Part shown: piece by piece, positions 35,099 to 43,466 of the stretch
Layout of the letters: each line of letters starts with the position of its first letter
Position numbering within the stretch: the stretch's first letter is position 1
Assembly (NCBI GenBank): GCA_964460075.1
Contig: CAYWPC010000004.1
Location: forward strand, 1-64,000
Direction of reading: 5' to 3'
Length of the DNA stretch: 64,000 nt
From: JAMBLL01 sp964460075
GTDB lineage: Bacteria > Actinomycetota > Acidimicrobiia > Spongiisociales > UBA5794
Notes under the pieces: generated by a model
Database searches by the model: none
What the model was told of the DNA's origin: nothing
The model's input: only the letters and a program-made list of their open reading frames with translations
Program-made: the position numbers and the translations under genes

Positions 35099-36126
35099 AC
35101 GACACGCAGCCGCCGGAACTCGATGCGCCCAAGTCGGAGTGGCGTCGATGGGCCCGGAGCCTTGATCACTCGAAATTGTCCGAGGCCGTGGCCGGTCACC
35201 TATTGGAGTGGCGGCCGCTGCACGGTGTTGTCGCGACGTTTCTGGCGATGTCAACCGAGGTCGACCTCGGTTCGTTGTCGGAGAGCAATCGTTGCTTCCT
35301 CGCTGCTCCGCGGGTTGGCCCTGGCGGAATAATGACCTTCCATGCGTATAGCCCTGACCGACTCGAGAGCCATGCAATGGGATTCGACCAGCCGAATGAA
35401 TCCTCGAAGCGTGTGCTGGTCGAGGACATCGAGATCGTGCTTGTTCCTGGGCTCGTGTTCGACCGCTCGGGCGGTCGTCTTGGTAGAGGCAGAGGTTTCT
35501 ATGACAGATTACTCAAGGAGCTCCCCACAGCGACGGCGAAGGTGGGTGTCACGACGGACCGTTCCATTGTCGAGGCCGTTCCAACAGATGGGCATGACCA
35601 GTTTGTGGACTGGATTGCGACGGAATCTGGTGTTCATTGGGTGGGACAGGAATTATCGGCTGGCACGACTCGAGTGATGCACCATGCGATCGATGCGGGC
35701 ATCGCTGCGAGGATGCGGCAGTTTCCTGAAGGGACGAAGACCTCTAAGGACGCAGCGAGGGCTGTTGGGTGCGACCTTGGCGCGATAGCGAAGAGCCTGG
35801 TATTCGAAGTCGATGGCGAGCCCGTCCTTGTGCTGTGTTCAGGAGATCGGCGGGTCGACGAGACCAGACTTGCTCAACACTTCGGAGGCTCCCGAGCGAG
35901 GCCGGCCTCTCGTGATCGAGTCCAACAAATCACTGGATATCCTGCAGGAGGTACACCCGCCATTGGGCACGCTGTGGCGCTCGATGTGGTCGCCGATGTG
36001 AGCCTTGCACGCTACCGTTGGGTTTGGACTGCTGGCGGGACGATGGACACGGTGTATCCAGTCTCGCTCGAGAGGTTATTCGCAGCAAGCGGTGCACGAT
36101 GGGCAGAGATTGCGACCAGGGAGTAA
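35095..36126 (+). CDS. 5-formyltetrahydrofolate cyclo-ligase fused to YbaK/ProX-type deacylase
   Basis: A 343-residue two-domain protein. Residues about 1-185 are a 5-formyl-THF cyclo-ligase: a basic N-terminal helix, AAPRVGPGGIMTFHAY, and GLVFDRSGGRLGRGRGFYDRLL, the nucleotide/folate site. Residues about 195-343 are a YbaK/EbsC aminoacyl-tRNA deacylase-like domain: TSKDAARAVGCDLGAIAKSLVF with the conserved Lys, PVLVLCSGDRRVDETRL, GYPAGGTPAIGHA and AGGTMDTVYPVSLERL. The frame is open throughout, so this is a true fusion unless a sequencing error removed a stop. The two activities (folate salvage, mischarged-tRNA clearance) have no known link. Confidence 0.85.
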   Translation: MNDTQPPELDAPKSEWRRWARSLDHSKLSEAVAGHLLEWRPLHGVVATFLAMSTEVDLGSLSESNRCFLAAPRVGPGGIMTFHAYSPDRLESHAMGFDQPNESSKRVLVEDIEIVLVPGLVFDRSGGRLGRGRGFYDRLLKELPTATAKVGVTTDRSIVEAVPTDGHDQFVDWIATESGVHWVGQELSAGTTRVMHHAIDAGIAARMRQFPEGTKTSKDAARAVGCDLGAIAKSLVFEVDGEPVLVLCSGDRRVDETRLAQHFGGSRARPASRDRVQQITGYPAGGTPAIGHAVALDVVADVSLARYRWVWTAGGTMDTVYPVSLERLFAASGARWAEIATRE

Positions 36127-36128
36127 CG

Positions 36129-36686
36129 GTGCCAGATTGGAACGGAAGTACAGCGCTCGTCGTCGTTGACGTGCAGAAGGGATTCGATGACGAGGTCTAT
36201 TGGGGGCCTCGCAACAACCCTGACTGCGAAGCGAATATCGTTCGTCTGATCACCGCGTGGAGACACCATGGGTGGCCGGTAGTTTTCGTGCGACACGATT
36301 CGCGCATTCCGTCTTCGCCGCTCGCAAAGGGCTCAGAGTCGAACGGCTTCAAGTCGATCATCGAGGGCGAGCCGGACCTGCTCGTGGTCAAGGACGCACA
36401 CTCTGCTTTCTATGGATCCCCCGATCTCGACGCTTGGCTGAAGGAGCATGGCATCACCGGGGTCGCCATTGCAGGCATCCGGACCAACATTTGTTGTGAG
36501 ACGACCGCACGAACCGCGTCGGACCTTGGCTACGAAGTGCTCTTCGTTGAAGATGCAATGCACACGTTCGATATCGTCACCCCGACGCACAAGGTGTACC
36601 GAGCCAGAGAGATCTCGAGGTACGCGGCGCTCACTGTCGGTACCGAGTTCGGCAAGGTCGTACACACATCAGAGCTCATGCCGTGA
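36129..36686 (+). CDS. Isochorismatase-family cysteine hydrolase
   Basis: A 185-residue cysteine hydrolase. The catalytic triad is visible: Asp in ALVVVDVQKGF, Lys in LLVVKDAHSAF and Cys in IRTNICCETTARTASDLGYEV; the cis-peptide segment GVAIAGI precedes the Cys. Members hydrolyse isochorismate, nicotinamide, ureidoacrylate or related amides; nothing here identifies which. The GTG start is 3 nt after the preceding stop, so it is probably co-transcribed with the cyclo-ligase fusion. It is convergent with thiQ. Confidence 0.9.
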   Translation: MPDWNGSTALVVVDVQKGFDDEVYWGPRNNPDCEANIVRLITAWRHHGWPVVFVRHDSRIPSSPLAKGSESNGFKSIIEGEPDLLVVKDAHSAFYGSPDLDAWLKEHGITGVAIAGIRTNICCETTARTASDLGYEVLFVEDAMHTFDIVTPTHKVYRAREISRYAALTVGTEFGKVVHTSELMP

Positions 36687-36724
36687 TCGCCGATATTTCC
36701 AAAGGGACATCGACATGCTCGTTG

Positions 36725-37705
36725 TCAGTCGTCGAGCTGCGAATCCACACGTAGCTCGGTCGCCAGAGCGGTCTCGACGGTCATTCGGATCTCGTGCCCT
36801 GGTGCAGTTGTCTCCGCAGAGTGCACCTTCAGGAGCGTGCCATCGGTGAGGCGCACTGCGAGTTCGTGGTGACCGTCGACGAATGTGGCATCGACCACGG
36901 AGCCGGTGATTCTGCCAGCGTCGTCGATCGTGATCGCATCTGGGGGGATCGTGACTGCATCGGTGTCGAGTCCGATCGTGGCACCGGAGACGACGTTGGC
37001 ATGGCCGATAAACCGTGCGACGAACGTCGTTTCCGGATTGTTCCAGACTGCTTCTGGTGTGCCGACCCGGATGACCGAGCCCTCTCGCATGATTGCCAAC
37101 CGTTGAGCGAAGGCGAACGCCTCCGTTCGATCGTGGGTCACATAGAGCGAGGTTGCACCAGCGCGAGCGACCGTTGAGCGCATCGTATCGAGCAGGGACT
37201 CGCGTAGTTGTAGATCGAGCGATCCGAGGGGCTCGTCCAACATGACCAACGACGGATCCGGCGCCAGTGTGCGAACCAGTGCGACTCGTTGGCGCTCTCC
37301 TCCGGAAAGTGAACCTGTCGAACGCTGTTCGTACCCAGCGAGTCCCGCGATCTCGAGCAGCTTCGAGGCTTTGCTGCGACCTTCGGATTTCGCCACACCC
37401 TGCATTCTGAGTCCGTATGCGACGTTATCCACGACGGAAAGGTGCGGAAACAGAGCGTAGTCCTGGAACATGAGACCGACGTGCCTGTCGTGCGGCTTCA
37501 GGTTCGTGACGTCGCAACCGTCAATGAAGATAGACCCAGACTCGAGTGGTTCAAGGCCCGCAATTGCTCGCAGCAATGTCGACTTCCCCGAGCCCGACGG
37601 ACCCATTATGGCGAACCGCTCACCGGTGTCGATATCGAGACTGACGTTGCTGACCGCAATGGTGCCACCGAAGTGCACGCTTACGCTCTGCGTGCGCGCA
37701 CTCAC
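36725..37705 (-). CDS. thiQ: Thiamine ABC transporter ATP-binding protein
   Basis: A 326-residue CUT1/Fbp-type ATPase with Walker A GPSGSGKST, signature LSGGERQRVALVRTL, Walker B VMLDEPLGSLD and switch VTHDRTEAFAFA. After about residue 235 a TOBE-like beta domain follows (ANVVSGATIGLDTDAV, then VVDATFVDGHHELAVRL), making it longer than enterobacterial ThiQ. The family alone would also allow iron or sulfate import; thiamine is assigned from the operon with thiN and the TPP riboswitch. Its ATG overlaps the stop of thiP. Confidence 0.85.
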   Translation of the reverse strand: MSARTQSVSVHFGGTIAVSNVSLDIDTGERFAIMGPSGSGKSTLLRAIAGLEPLESGSIFIDGCDVTNLKPHDRHVGLMFQDYALFPHLSVVDNVAYGLRMQGVAKSEGRSKASKLLEIAGLAGYEQRSTGSLSGGERQRVALVRTLAPDPSLVMLDEPLGSLDLQLRESLLDTMRSTVARAGATSLYVTHDRTEAFAFAQRLAIMREGSVIRVGTPEAVWNNPETTFVARFIGHANVVSGATIGLDTDAVTIPPDAITIDDAGRITGSVVDATFVDGHHELAVRLTDGTLLKVHSAETTAPGHEIRMTVETALATELRVDSQLDD

Positions 37706-39369
37706 AGTTCGCTCCGCGTACGTGTGCCAGAGGAGGCGTCGATGACCATCATGGTGAGCCCCGTTATAGCCATCAGGATCGAACTGAGCGCGATGGCGGC
37801 ACCGAAGGGAGTTGAGCCAGGGCGACCGAGAAGTTTGAAGATCGCGATCGGGATCGTTGGGGCATTCGGTCTGGCTATGAAGGCGGTCGCCCCGAATTCA
37901 CCCATCGAAATCGCGAAGGCGAACGCTGCAGCAACGAGGATCGCTGAGCCAACGAGTCGGAGATCGATCGTCCACCAGGTGCGCCACGGACTTGCACCGA
38001 GGGTTGCCGCTGCCTCCCTGAGTCCGTGTTGGACGGAGGCGAGCGCGGGTGTGGCTGTGCGCACGACGAATGGGACTGCGACGAGGGCATGTGCGATTGG
38101 GATCAGGATAAGTGATGTGCGTATGTCGATTGGCCAGTCGAGAGCGACGAGAAATCCGAAGCCGATCGTGACCGCCGACGTGCCGAGGGGGAGCATCACG
38201 AAGACGTCGAATACTCTGGCGGTTCGCTGTCGCGCGTAGGTGAGGCCGACTGAGGCGAGGATGCCGACAGCAATGGCAATCCCTGAAGCCACGACCGCGA
38301 TCAGCAGCGAGTTCCTGATCGCTAGTGCTGGTCTGACGAATGCCGCCGAGTTGGCAGGCAATGTGAAGAGATTGGCGTAGTTCTCGAAACCGAATGAACC
38401 GTTGGGGCCGAAGAGTGACCGGCCGACTAGCACGGTTAGCGGTGTTCCGAGGATCGCGACCATGGAAGCAACAATGGTGAAGACGAGCCAACGTTCTCGG
38501 CCTCTCGGCTGTCGTGCGATGGCGACTGCGTGCTCGAACTGGATTGTGGTTCGTCGTTGGAACCACCCGTACGCCGCCAGGATGACTCCGATACCCACGA
38601 GTTGCAGCACGGCGAGTGTGGAGGCGATGTCGAGACGAAGGAACGCTGTTGTCTGACGCCATATCTCTACTTCGATGGTCGTGCTGTTGAGGTCTCCAAG
38701 GAGAAGCACGACTCCGAAGGACGTGAACGAGAAGAGAAAGACGAGAGCGCTCGTCGAAGCAATCGCTGGGCGCAGAAGCGGTAGCGTGACCGTCCGGAAC
38801 GCTGCGAGGGGTGATGCTCCGAGCGTTCTGGCTGCAGCTTCGAGTTTCGGGTCTATTCGTTCCCAGTATGCGCCGACGCCGCGTACGACGATGGCATAGT
38901 TGTAGAAGACGTGTGCGATCAGTATCAGCCACAATGTGCCGGTTAGGTCGATGCCTAAGACGCCGCGTGGCCCGACCAAGGTGAGGAAGGCCGACCCGAC
39001 GACGAGTGTGGGAAGGACGAAGGGGACCAGCGATGCGGCTCCAAGGAGTCTCTTGCCTGGGAAGGTGAATCGTGCGAACACCCAGGCAGAGGGGAGGGCG
39101 AGTGCGACGGTGATGAGGGTCGAGAGCAGGGCCTGCACGAGTGTGAAGCGCGCGACCTTTCGGAGGATTGGATCGGACAGGACGTCGCCGAAGACCGAGA
39201 AGCTCAACGACCCGTCGGCTGTGAGACCTCTGAGTGTGATTGACACGGTCGGGTATACGAAGAAGTAGGCAAGGAAGACCAAGGGGACAGCAATGATCCC
39301 TGCAAGGGCGAGACGACCGATTGGGCTGCGGTCTACGAGCGAGCGATGGTCGTCCACTCTTCGATCCAT
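37702..39369 (-). CDS. thiP: Thiamine ABC transporter permease (fused double permease)
   Basis: A 555-residue permease made of two BPD_transp_1 halves, about 12 membrane helices. The EAA-loop motifs are EAARTLGASPLAAFRTVTLPLLRPAI in the first half and EAAATLGASPWRTWWTIDLRLVGSAI in the second. This fused layout is typical for ThiP and FbpB. The ATG at 39369 lies inside the end of thiB (37-nt overlap); the open frame continues upstream to 39606 but only as a shadow of thiB. Thiamine specificity comes from the riboswitch and neighbours. Confidence 0.87.
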   Translation of the reverse strand: MDRRVDDHRSLVDRSPIGRLALAGIIAVPLVFLAYFFVYPTVSITLRGLTADGSLSFSVFGDVLSDPILRKVARFTLVQALLSTLITVALALPSAWVFARFTFPGKRLLGAASLVPFVLPTLVVGSAFLTLVGPRGVLGIDLTGTLWLILIAHVFYNYAIVVRGVGAYWERIDPKLEAAARTLGASPLAAFRTVTLPLLRPAIASTSALVFLFSFTSFGVVLLLGDLNSTTIEVEIWRQTTAFLRLDIASTLAVLQLVGIGVILAAYGWFQRRTTIQFEHAVAIARQPRGRERWLVFTIVASMVAILGTPLTVLVGRSLFGPNGSFGFENYANLFTLPANSAAFVRPALAIRNSLLIAVVASGIAIAVGILASVGLTYARQRTARVFDVFVMLPLGTSAVTIGFGFLVALDWPIDIRTSLILIPIAHALVAVPFVVRTATPALASVQHGLREAAATLGASPWRTWWTIDLRLVGSAILVAAAFAFAISMGEFGATAFIARPNAPTIPIAIFKLLGRPGSTPFGAAIALSSILMAITGLTMMVIDASSGTRTRSEL

Positions 39370-40373
39370 CGTTCTCGGTTGGCGTCGATCGATTCGGGAT
39401 CTAGCGTGACTGGCGACGCAGGGAGGATCGTGAACTCCGCGAATACGTCGGGAAGCTCGGCCTGCTTGTTGGCGGGATACACGAACATGTTGAGAGGGAT
39501 GTCTTCCTGTGTGCTTGTGCTGAGGAGAAAGTCGATGAAGTCTTGAGCCGCTGCCTCCCTCTCTGTGCCCTTGAGGATGCCGGCGTACTCGACCTGGCGG
39601 AAACATCCGTCTGTCATGATTCCCGTCGGCGCTGCGGCGAGGTCTCCGAAGAACACTTCTGCCGGTGGGGATGATGCGTACGATACGACGAGCGGTCTGT
39701 CACCTCCCGAGCGCGTGAATCGTGCTGTGTATGCCTCCGACCAGTCGGCGGCCACTGCGACACCGTTGGCGAAGAGGTCTCGCCAGTACGCCTTCCAGTC
39801 ATATGCGGTTCCCTCCGGGTATGTCGCGACGGTGGCGAGGAGGAATGCGAGGCCAGGCGATGACGTCGCTGGATCTTGGACCACGAGGAGGTCCTTGTAC
39901 AACGGTTTTGTGAGATCGCTGAGATCCCCTGGTGGCTCGATATTGAGGCTGGCGAGGCCTTCGATGTCGAAATTCACGCACACGTCTCCGAAGTCGATAG
40001 GTGTGACGATGTCGCCGGCGACGCGAAGTGTGTCGCCGACCTGGTCGATCTCGGCCGCCTGGTACGGCGTGAAGAGGTCGTTGTCGATTGCTCGGGAGAG
40101 GAACGTGTTGTCGATGCCGAAGATGACGTCCGCTATCGGGTTGTCCTTGGTGAGGATCGCCTGATTGAGCATCGTTCCTGCATCTCCTGCGGTCTGGATA
40201 ACAACCCGAACCCCTGTGTCTTGGGTGAATGCCTCAAGGGTTGCGTCGCTGAGAGCAAACGACTCGTGGGTGAGGAGCACGAGTTCGTCTGGCGAGGATG
40301 TGGATGTGCAGGCTGTGGCTACGAGTGCAATGGCTACGCCTGTGACGAGGGTTCGGGAGGTCCACCGGTTCAT
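39333..40373 (-). CDS. thiB: Thiamine-binding lipoprotein of ABC transporter
   Basis: A 346-residue extracellular solute-binding lipoprotein. The signal peptide ends in the lipobox VATAC, with Cys22 as the lipid anchor. The mature part shows ELVLLTHESFALSDATLEAFTQDTG, DVIFGIDNTFLSRAIDNDLF and TPIDFGDVCVNFD, close to the ThiB pattern, including the FGIDN segment. The C-terminal NMFVYPANKQAELPDVF is also ThiB-like. It overlaps thiN by 4 nt (ATGA), so the operon is translationally coupled. Confidence 0.9.
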   Translation of the reverse strand: MNRWTSRTLVTGVAIALVATACTSTSSPDELVLLTHESFALSDATLEAFTQDTGVRVVIQTAGDAGTMLNQAILTKDNPIADVIFGIDNTFLSRAIDNDLFTPYQAAEIDQVGDTLRVAGDIVTPIDFGDVCVNFDIEGLASLNIEPPGDLSDLTKPLYKDLLVVQDPATSSPGLAFLLATVATYPEGTAYDWKAYWRDLFANGVAVAADWSEAYTARFTRSGGDRPLVVSYASSPPAEVFFGDLAAAPTGIMTDGCFRQVEYAGILKGTEREAAAQDFIDFLLSTSTQEDIPLNMFVYPANKQAELPDVFAEFTILPASPVTLDPESIDANRERWIEEWTTIARS

Positions 40374-41035
40374 GATCCTGGTGTCCCTTCCACGATGACG
40401 AGGAGTGCCCCTTCGGCAAGAGAGATGGTGCAGTTATCCGCCTCGACGATGTTGGACAGCCCCCGTGATGTGCCGCGTATGAGTGCGTCGTCGTCGAGCT
40501 GCCATTTCAATCCGACGGTCGTGACGCCTGCAGCATCGCCGATGGGGAGGATCGTGATCGGCGTGTTGATGGGGACCGTGAGACTGAGTGGTCGGTGGGG
40601 GAGCACAGCGTGAACGGTGTCGCTCCCGATCTGCCACGACATGTCGATGTCCTTCCATGCTCGTGACGCGAGGCCGAGTGCGATGCCGACGAGGTGGGCG
40701 CTGCGACCTCCTTCGCCTCCGTAGATCATGATCTCCTTCGCTCCAGCGTGCACGGCTGCTTGGAGCGCCAATTCGAGATCGGAGGCGTCCTTCTCCGAGG
40801 GGTAACGCTCGATGGGTATGCCCGACCTGATCGCCTCGGCGAGACCTGCGGCAGTGATGGAATCGAGGTCACCGACGATGAGGTCCACGTCGATGTTGTG
40901 TGCCTTGGCGAGGTCGTATCCGGAGTCCGCTGCGATGACCAGATCGGTTGGCTCGATGTGCGGAGTCGAGGAGATGTCTCCTCCGGCGAAGATGACTGCT
41001 CTGGTTGGTTTGGGTTTGGGTGTGGTGGTTTCCAC
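40370..41035 (-). CDS. thiN: Thiamine diphosphokinase
   Basis: A 221-residue thiamine pyrophosphokinase that makes TPP from thiamine. Signatures are LVIAADSGYDLAKAHNIDVDLIVGDLDSI, ERYPSEKDASDLELAL and MIYGGEGGRSAHL, with a C-terminal beta domain around LSLTVPINTPITILPIG. The open frame reaches an ATG at 41053, but that ATG is the conserved AAUGCC of the TPP aptamer, so the likely start is the GTG at 41035, 4 nt after GGAGGA (41040-41045). Operon order thiN-thiB-thiP-thiQ indicates salvage of external thiamine. Confidence 0.93.
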   Translation of the reverse strand: METTTPKPKPTRAVIFAGGDISSTPHIEPTDLVIAADSGYDLAKAHNIDVDLIVGDLDSITAAGLAEAIRSGIPIERYPSEKDASDLELALQAAVHAGAKEIMIYGGEGGRSAHLVGIALGLASRAWKDIDMSWQIGSDTVHAVLPHRPLSLTVPINTPITILPIGDAAGVTTVGLKWQLDDDALIRGTSRGLSNIVEADNCTISLAEGALLVIVEGTPGS

Positions 41036-41039
41036 TGCT

Positions 41040-41125
41040 TCCTCCGCTGGCATTATCCAGTCTCAGGTTCGGCGGGTCGGTACTCGGCGGCACCCTCTCA
41101 GCCCGATGGTCGAGCTCCCCGGTGT
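41040..41125 (-). promoter_or_regulatory. TPP riboswitch (THI box)
   Basis: Read on the minus strand, the conserved elements appear in order: CGGGGAGC, GGGCTGAGAGGGTGCC, ACCC, GAACCTGA and CTGGATAATGCCAGCG. These are the pyrimidine-sensor and pyrophosphate-sensor helices of the TPP aptamer. The 3' end runs directly into GGAGGA, the Shine-Dalgarno of thiN, so control is probably translational: TPP binding would hide the ribosome site. No separate terminator is visible. TACCAT at 41141-41146 could be the -10. Confidence 0.95.
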
Positions 41126-41252
41126 GGTTGATTGATATCCATGGTAGCGCGATTGTGGGCGTTGGGGATTGAGCGTTGACATGGAGACATTAGTACGACA
41201 CTATAGTGACAGCATACTGACATCAATAGAGGGTGAAGAGTGGAGGATGATG

Positions 41253-41372
41253 ATGGTGTGGTACAACAACCCCGAAAGTGTGAAAGCGATACAGGACGCT
41301 GCTCGCGAGACCCTGATGGGGGATAGGAATCGCTTGATGCGTCTCGTACGAGAACGGCGTACCCCGGTCTGA
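41253..41372 (+). CDS. Small basic protein of unknown function
   Basis: A possible 39-residue protein starting MVWYNNPESVKAIQDAA and ending in an Arg-rich helix (RNRLMRLVRERRTPV). Three tandem ATG codons (41247, 41250, 41253) follow GTGGAGG; the third has the best spacing. The frame is open from 41169, but that part is less protein-like. It lies 28 nt upstream of the ribbon-helix-helix gene and may be in its transcript. A TTGACA (41176-41181) and a TATAGT (41202-41207) lie upstream with 20-nt spacing. No family recognised. Confidence 0.45.
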   Translation: MVWYNNPESVKAIQDAARETLMGDRNRLMRLVRERRTPV

Positions 41373-41400
41373 TTGGTGACGGGTAGAGAGGAGGGCACAT

Positions 41401-41850
41401 ATGGATATCGAGACCGTCGTAGGTCAGGTGCGGCTTGTGGTTGAGGGCCAACTCGTTCTCGCCGGAGACGATCCATCGATTGCCGTAGCCGCCGAGGCCA
41501 TCCTTGGCGCGCTCGCACCCGCACTCCGTCAAGCAGGCATCAGCCTTGCAGAACAGGCAGCGGCAGAGGTCGATGCGCAACTCCCTGAGCACACGGTGGA
41601 TGTGGTGTTGTCTGGCGGTGAGCCGAACCTCGCGGTACGACCAGCGACCGACACGATCGCGATCAACACAGAGCACCTTGATGCCCGAATCACGGTGCGC
41701 CTGCCAGAGGAGCTGAAGGGGGATCTCGAGGAAGCGGCATCCGACATTGGTGACTCGCTGAATACGTTCGTCATTCGCGCTCTCGCTGGTCGGACGAAGG
41801 CTCGGGGGCACTCTTCGGGGTCGGTCTTTGAAGGGACGATCGAGACATGA
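41401..41850 (+). CDS. Ribbon-helix-helix protein paired with DUF4097
   Basis: A 149-residue protein. Residues about 98-135 (ARITVRLPEELKGDLEEAA, then LNTFVIRALAGR) form a ribbon-helix-helix fold of the Arc/HicB type, suggesting DNA binding. The N-terminal 90 residues are Ala-rich helices without a family I know. In streptomycetes, HicB-like genes often precede DUF4097 genes, as here, where the stop overlaps the next start by 4 nt. It may autoregulate this operon. There is no HicA toxin next to it. Confidence 0.7.
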   Translation: MDIETVVGQVRLVVEGQLVLAGDDPSIAVAAEAILGALAPALRQAGISLAEQAAAEVDAQLPEHTVDVVLSGGEPNLAVRPATDTIAINTEHLDARITVRLPEELKGDLEEAASDIGDSLNTFVIRALAGRTKARGHSSGSVFEGTIET

Positions 41851-42623
41851 CGGAGCGGTGTGAGACGTACGACGTGTCTGAGGCGCCGCGAATCGAGATT
41901 TCGTCGGCGGCAGGGGACGTATTGATCAAGCAGTGGGACGAGAACCGGGTGAAGGTCGTATTGAGCGGTCAACCAGAGGCGGTTGAGAAGGCAATCATCG
42001 AAGCGAGCCACGACACGGTGAGTATACGATCGAGGTCCGACAGCCGAGGGCGCCGGTTCTTCGCTCGAGCAATGGATGTAACCGTGACTGCCCCACCGGG
42101 TGGAACTATTCACGTCAGATCGGGTTCTGGTGACGTTCGAGTGCGGCTTCGGGCTTCCGGAGTCGACATCAACGCTGCCTCTGGGGATGTGCGGATCGAG
42201 GAGGACGTTGACGATGTTCGCGTCAAGGTCGCCTCCGGCGGCGTGAGTATCGCGCATGTCAATGGTGATGTGGAAGTCGTCTCTGCTAGTGGTGAAGTCG
42301 AAGTCGAGCACGCAGCAGATGTGCACGTCAGCTCGGCGTCTGGGTCGATCATTGTGGGAACCGTTGAACGCACGGCGCGGCTGAAGTCGGCAAGCGGCGA
42401 TGTGAAAGTTCGAGACTTTCGCGGCAGCGACCTCGTGGTGAAGACGATGTCTGGTGACGCGATCCTCGGCTTGGCCCCCGGCCGGGTGGTGGAAGCTCGT
42501 GTCAAGACACTCTCTGGAGACTTCCGCAACAGGATCGAACCCTCGTGCGGTGACAAGACTGGGCGGATGACGCTCGTCGTTACATCGTTCTCTGGCGACG
42601 TGATCCTGCTATCGGCTCGATAA
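41847..42623 (+). CDS. DUF4097-type beta-repeat protein
   Basis: A 258-residue protein built from short beta-repeat units: SAAGDVLI, RSGSGDVRVR, NAASGDVRIE, VASGGVSIA, SASGEVEVE, SASGSIIVG, SASGDVKVR, TMSGDAILG, TLSGDFRN and SFSGDVILL. This S-x-SGDV ladder is the DUF4097 (putative adhesin) pattern, probably a right-handed beta helix. No signal peptide is visible, so it may be cytoplasmic, although the family name implies adhesion. Its function is unknown. It is translationally coupled to the ribbon-helix-helix gene. Confidence 0.85.
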   Translation: MTERCETYDVSEAPRIEISSAAGDVLIKQWDENRVKVVLSGQPEAVEKAIIEASHDTVSIRSRSDSRGRRFFARAMDVTVTAPPGGTIHVRSGSGDVRVRLRASGVDINAASGDVRIEEDVDDVRVKVASGGVSIAHVNGDVEVVSASGEVEVEHAADVHVSSASGSIIVGTVERTARLKSASGDVKVRDFRGSDLVVKTMSGDAILGLAPGRVVEARVKTLSGDFRNRIEPSCGDKTGRMTLVVTSFSGDVILLSAR

Positions 42624-42708
42624 CGGTCTGTTGGAGGAAGCGTCGTCAACGAGATCCCCAGGCGCCGTTGCAGTGATGAGGCACGAAAGGCAACACTGCG
42701 TTCTGGGC

Positions 42709-42714
42709 TACCGT
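42709..42714 (+). promoter_or_regulatory. Putative -10 hexamer for a leaderless udk transcript
   Basis: TACCGT ends 7 nt before the ATG at 42722 with no Shine-Dalgarno between. Confidence 0.4.
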
Positions 42715-42721
42715 TGTAGTG

Positions 42722-43402
42722 ATGACGTTTGACCTTGCGGAAATCATCGCGACACACCAGTTCGGTCCTGTAGTCGGGGATTGGCGCCCCTTGTTCATTG
42801 CGATCGCCGGCGGTTCTGGCTCAGGGAAGACGACGATTGCTCGTTCCGTGGTCGACTTGGTCGGCCGTGACAAGGTCGTGTACCTACAGCAGGATGCGTA
42901 CTACCGGGCCTATCCGAACCTCGACCTCGAACAGCGCGCAAAGATCAACTACGACCATCCCGACTCCATCGAGATGGAATTGCTCATTACACATCTTGAC
43001 GCCTTGCGCGCCGGCCAGTCGATCGATCGACCGGTGTACGACTTCGCGTCCCACACGCGTACCTCTGAGACCTACACGCTGGTTCCCGAGGCAGCCGTCG
43101 TTGTCGAGGGGATCCTTGTGCTCGCCGACCCTGAACTTAGAAAGCGGTTCGATGTTCGGGTCTTCATCGACACGGAACCAGACATTCGGCTCATCAGGCG
43201 TCTTCAGCGTGACACACTTGAGCGGGGCCGAACGGTTGCATCGGTGATCGCGCAGTATGAGAAGACCGTGCGACCCATGCACTATCAGTTCGTTGAGCCA
43301 TCGAAGCGGTATGCAGACATCATCATTCCCGAAGGCATCAATACCGGCGCAATAGGTACCGTCTCGTCGATGATCAAACACTTCCTCGATCAGCGGCCTT
43401 AG
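42722..43402 (+). CDS. udk: Uridine kinase
   Basis: A 226-residue uridine/cytidine kinase. The P-loop is AIAGGSGSGKTTIARSV; QQDAYYRAYPNLDLEQRAKINYDHPDSIEMELLITHLDAL and RPVYDFASHTR bind the nucleoside, and LIRRLQRDTLERGR forms the lid. It phosphorylates uridine to UMP for pyrimidine salvage. The GTG at 42719 immediately before the ATG is also possible. It ends 64 nt before a convergent gene. Confidence 0.93.
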   Translation: MTFDLAEIIATHQFGPVVGDWRPLFIAIAGGSGSGKTTIARSVVDLVGRDKVVYLQQDAYYRAYPNLDLEQRAKINYDHPDSIEMELLITHLDALRAGQSIDRPVYDFASHTRTSETYTLVPEAAVVVEGILVLADPELRKRFDVRVFIDTEPDIRLIRRLQRDTLERGRTVASVIAQYEKTVRPMHYQFVEPSKRYADIIIPEGINTGAIGTVSSMIKHFLDQRP

Positions 43403-43466
43403 CGCACGCCCGCGAGACACGCCCGTACGATCGCTAGGCGATGGCGTCGGATCTGGTCCGATGAGG

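Noticed and set aside
37898..38932. 344-codon frame overlapping thiP in another frame
   Set aside because: Arg/His/Ser-rich shadow of the permease; no motif.
41036..41053. ATG at 41053 as the start of thiN
   Set aside because: It is the conserved AAUGCC of the TPP aptamer; the GTG at 41035 has a well-spaced GGAGGA.
41401..42623. Toxin-antitoxin pair
   Set aside because: The first gene has an RHH domain like HicB, but the partner is a 258-residue DUF4097 beta-ladder protein, not a toxin, and no HicA is present.
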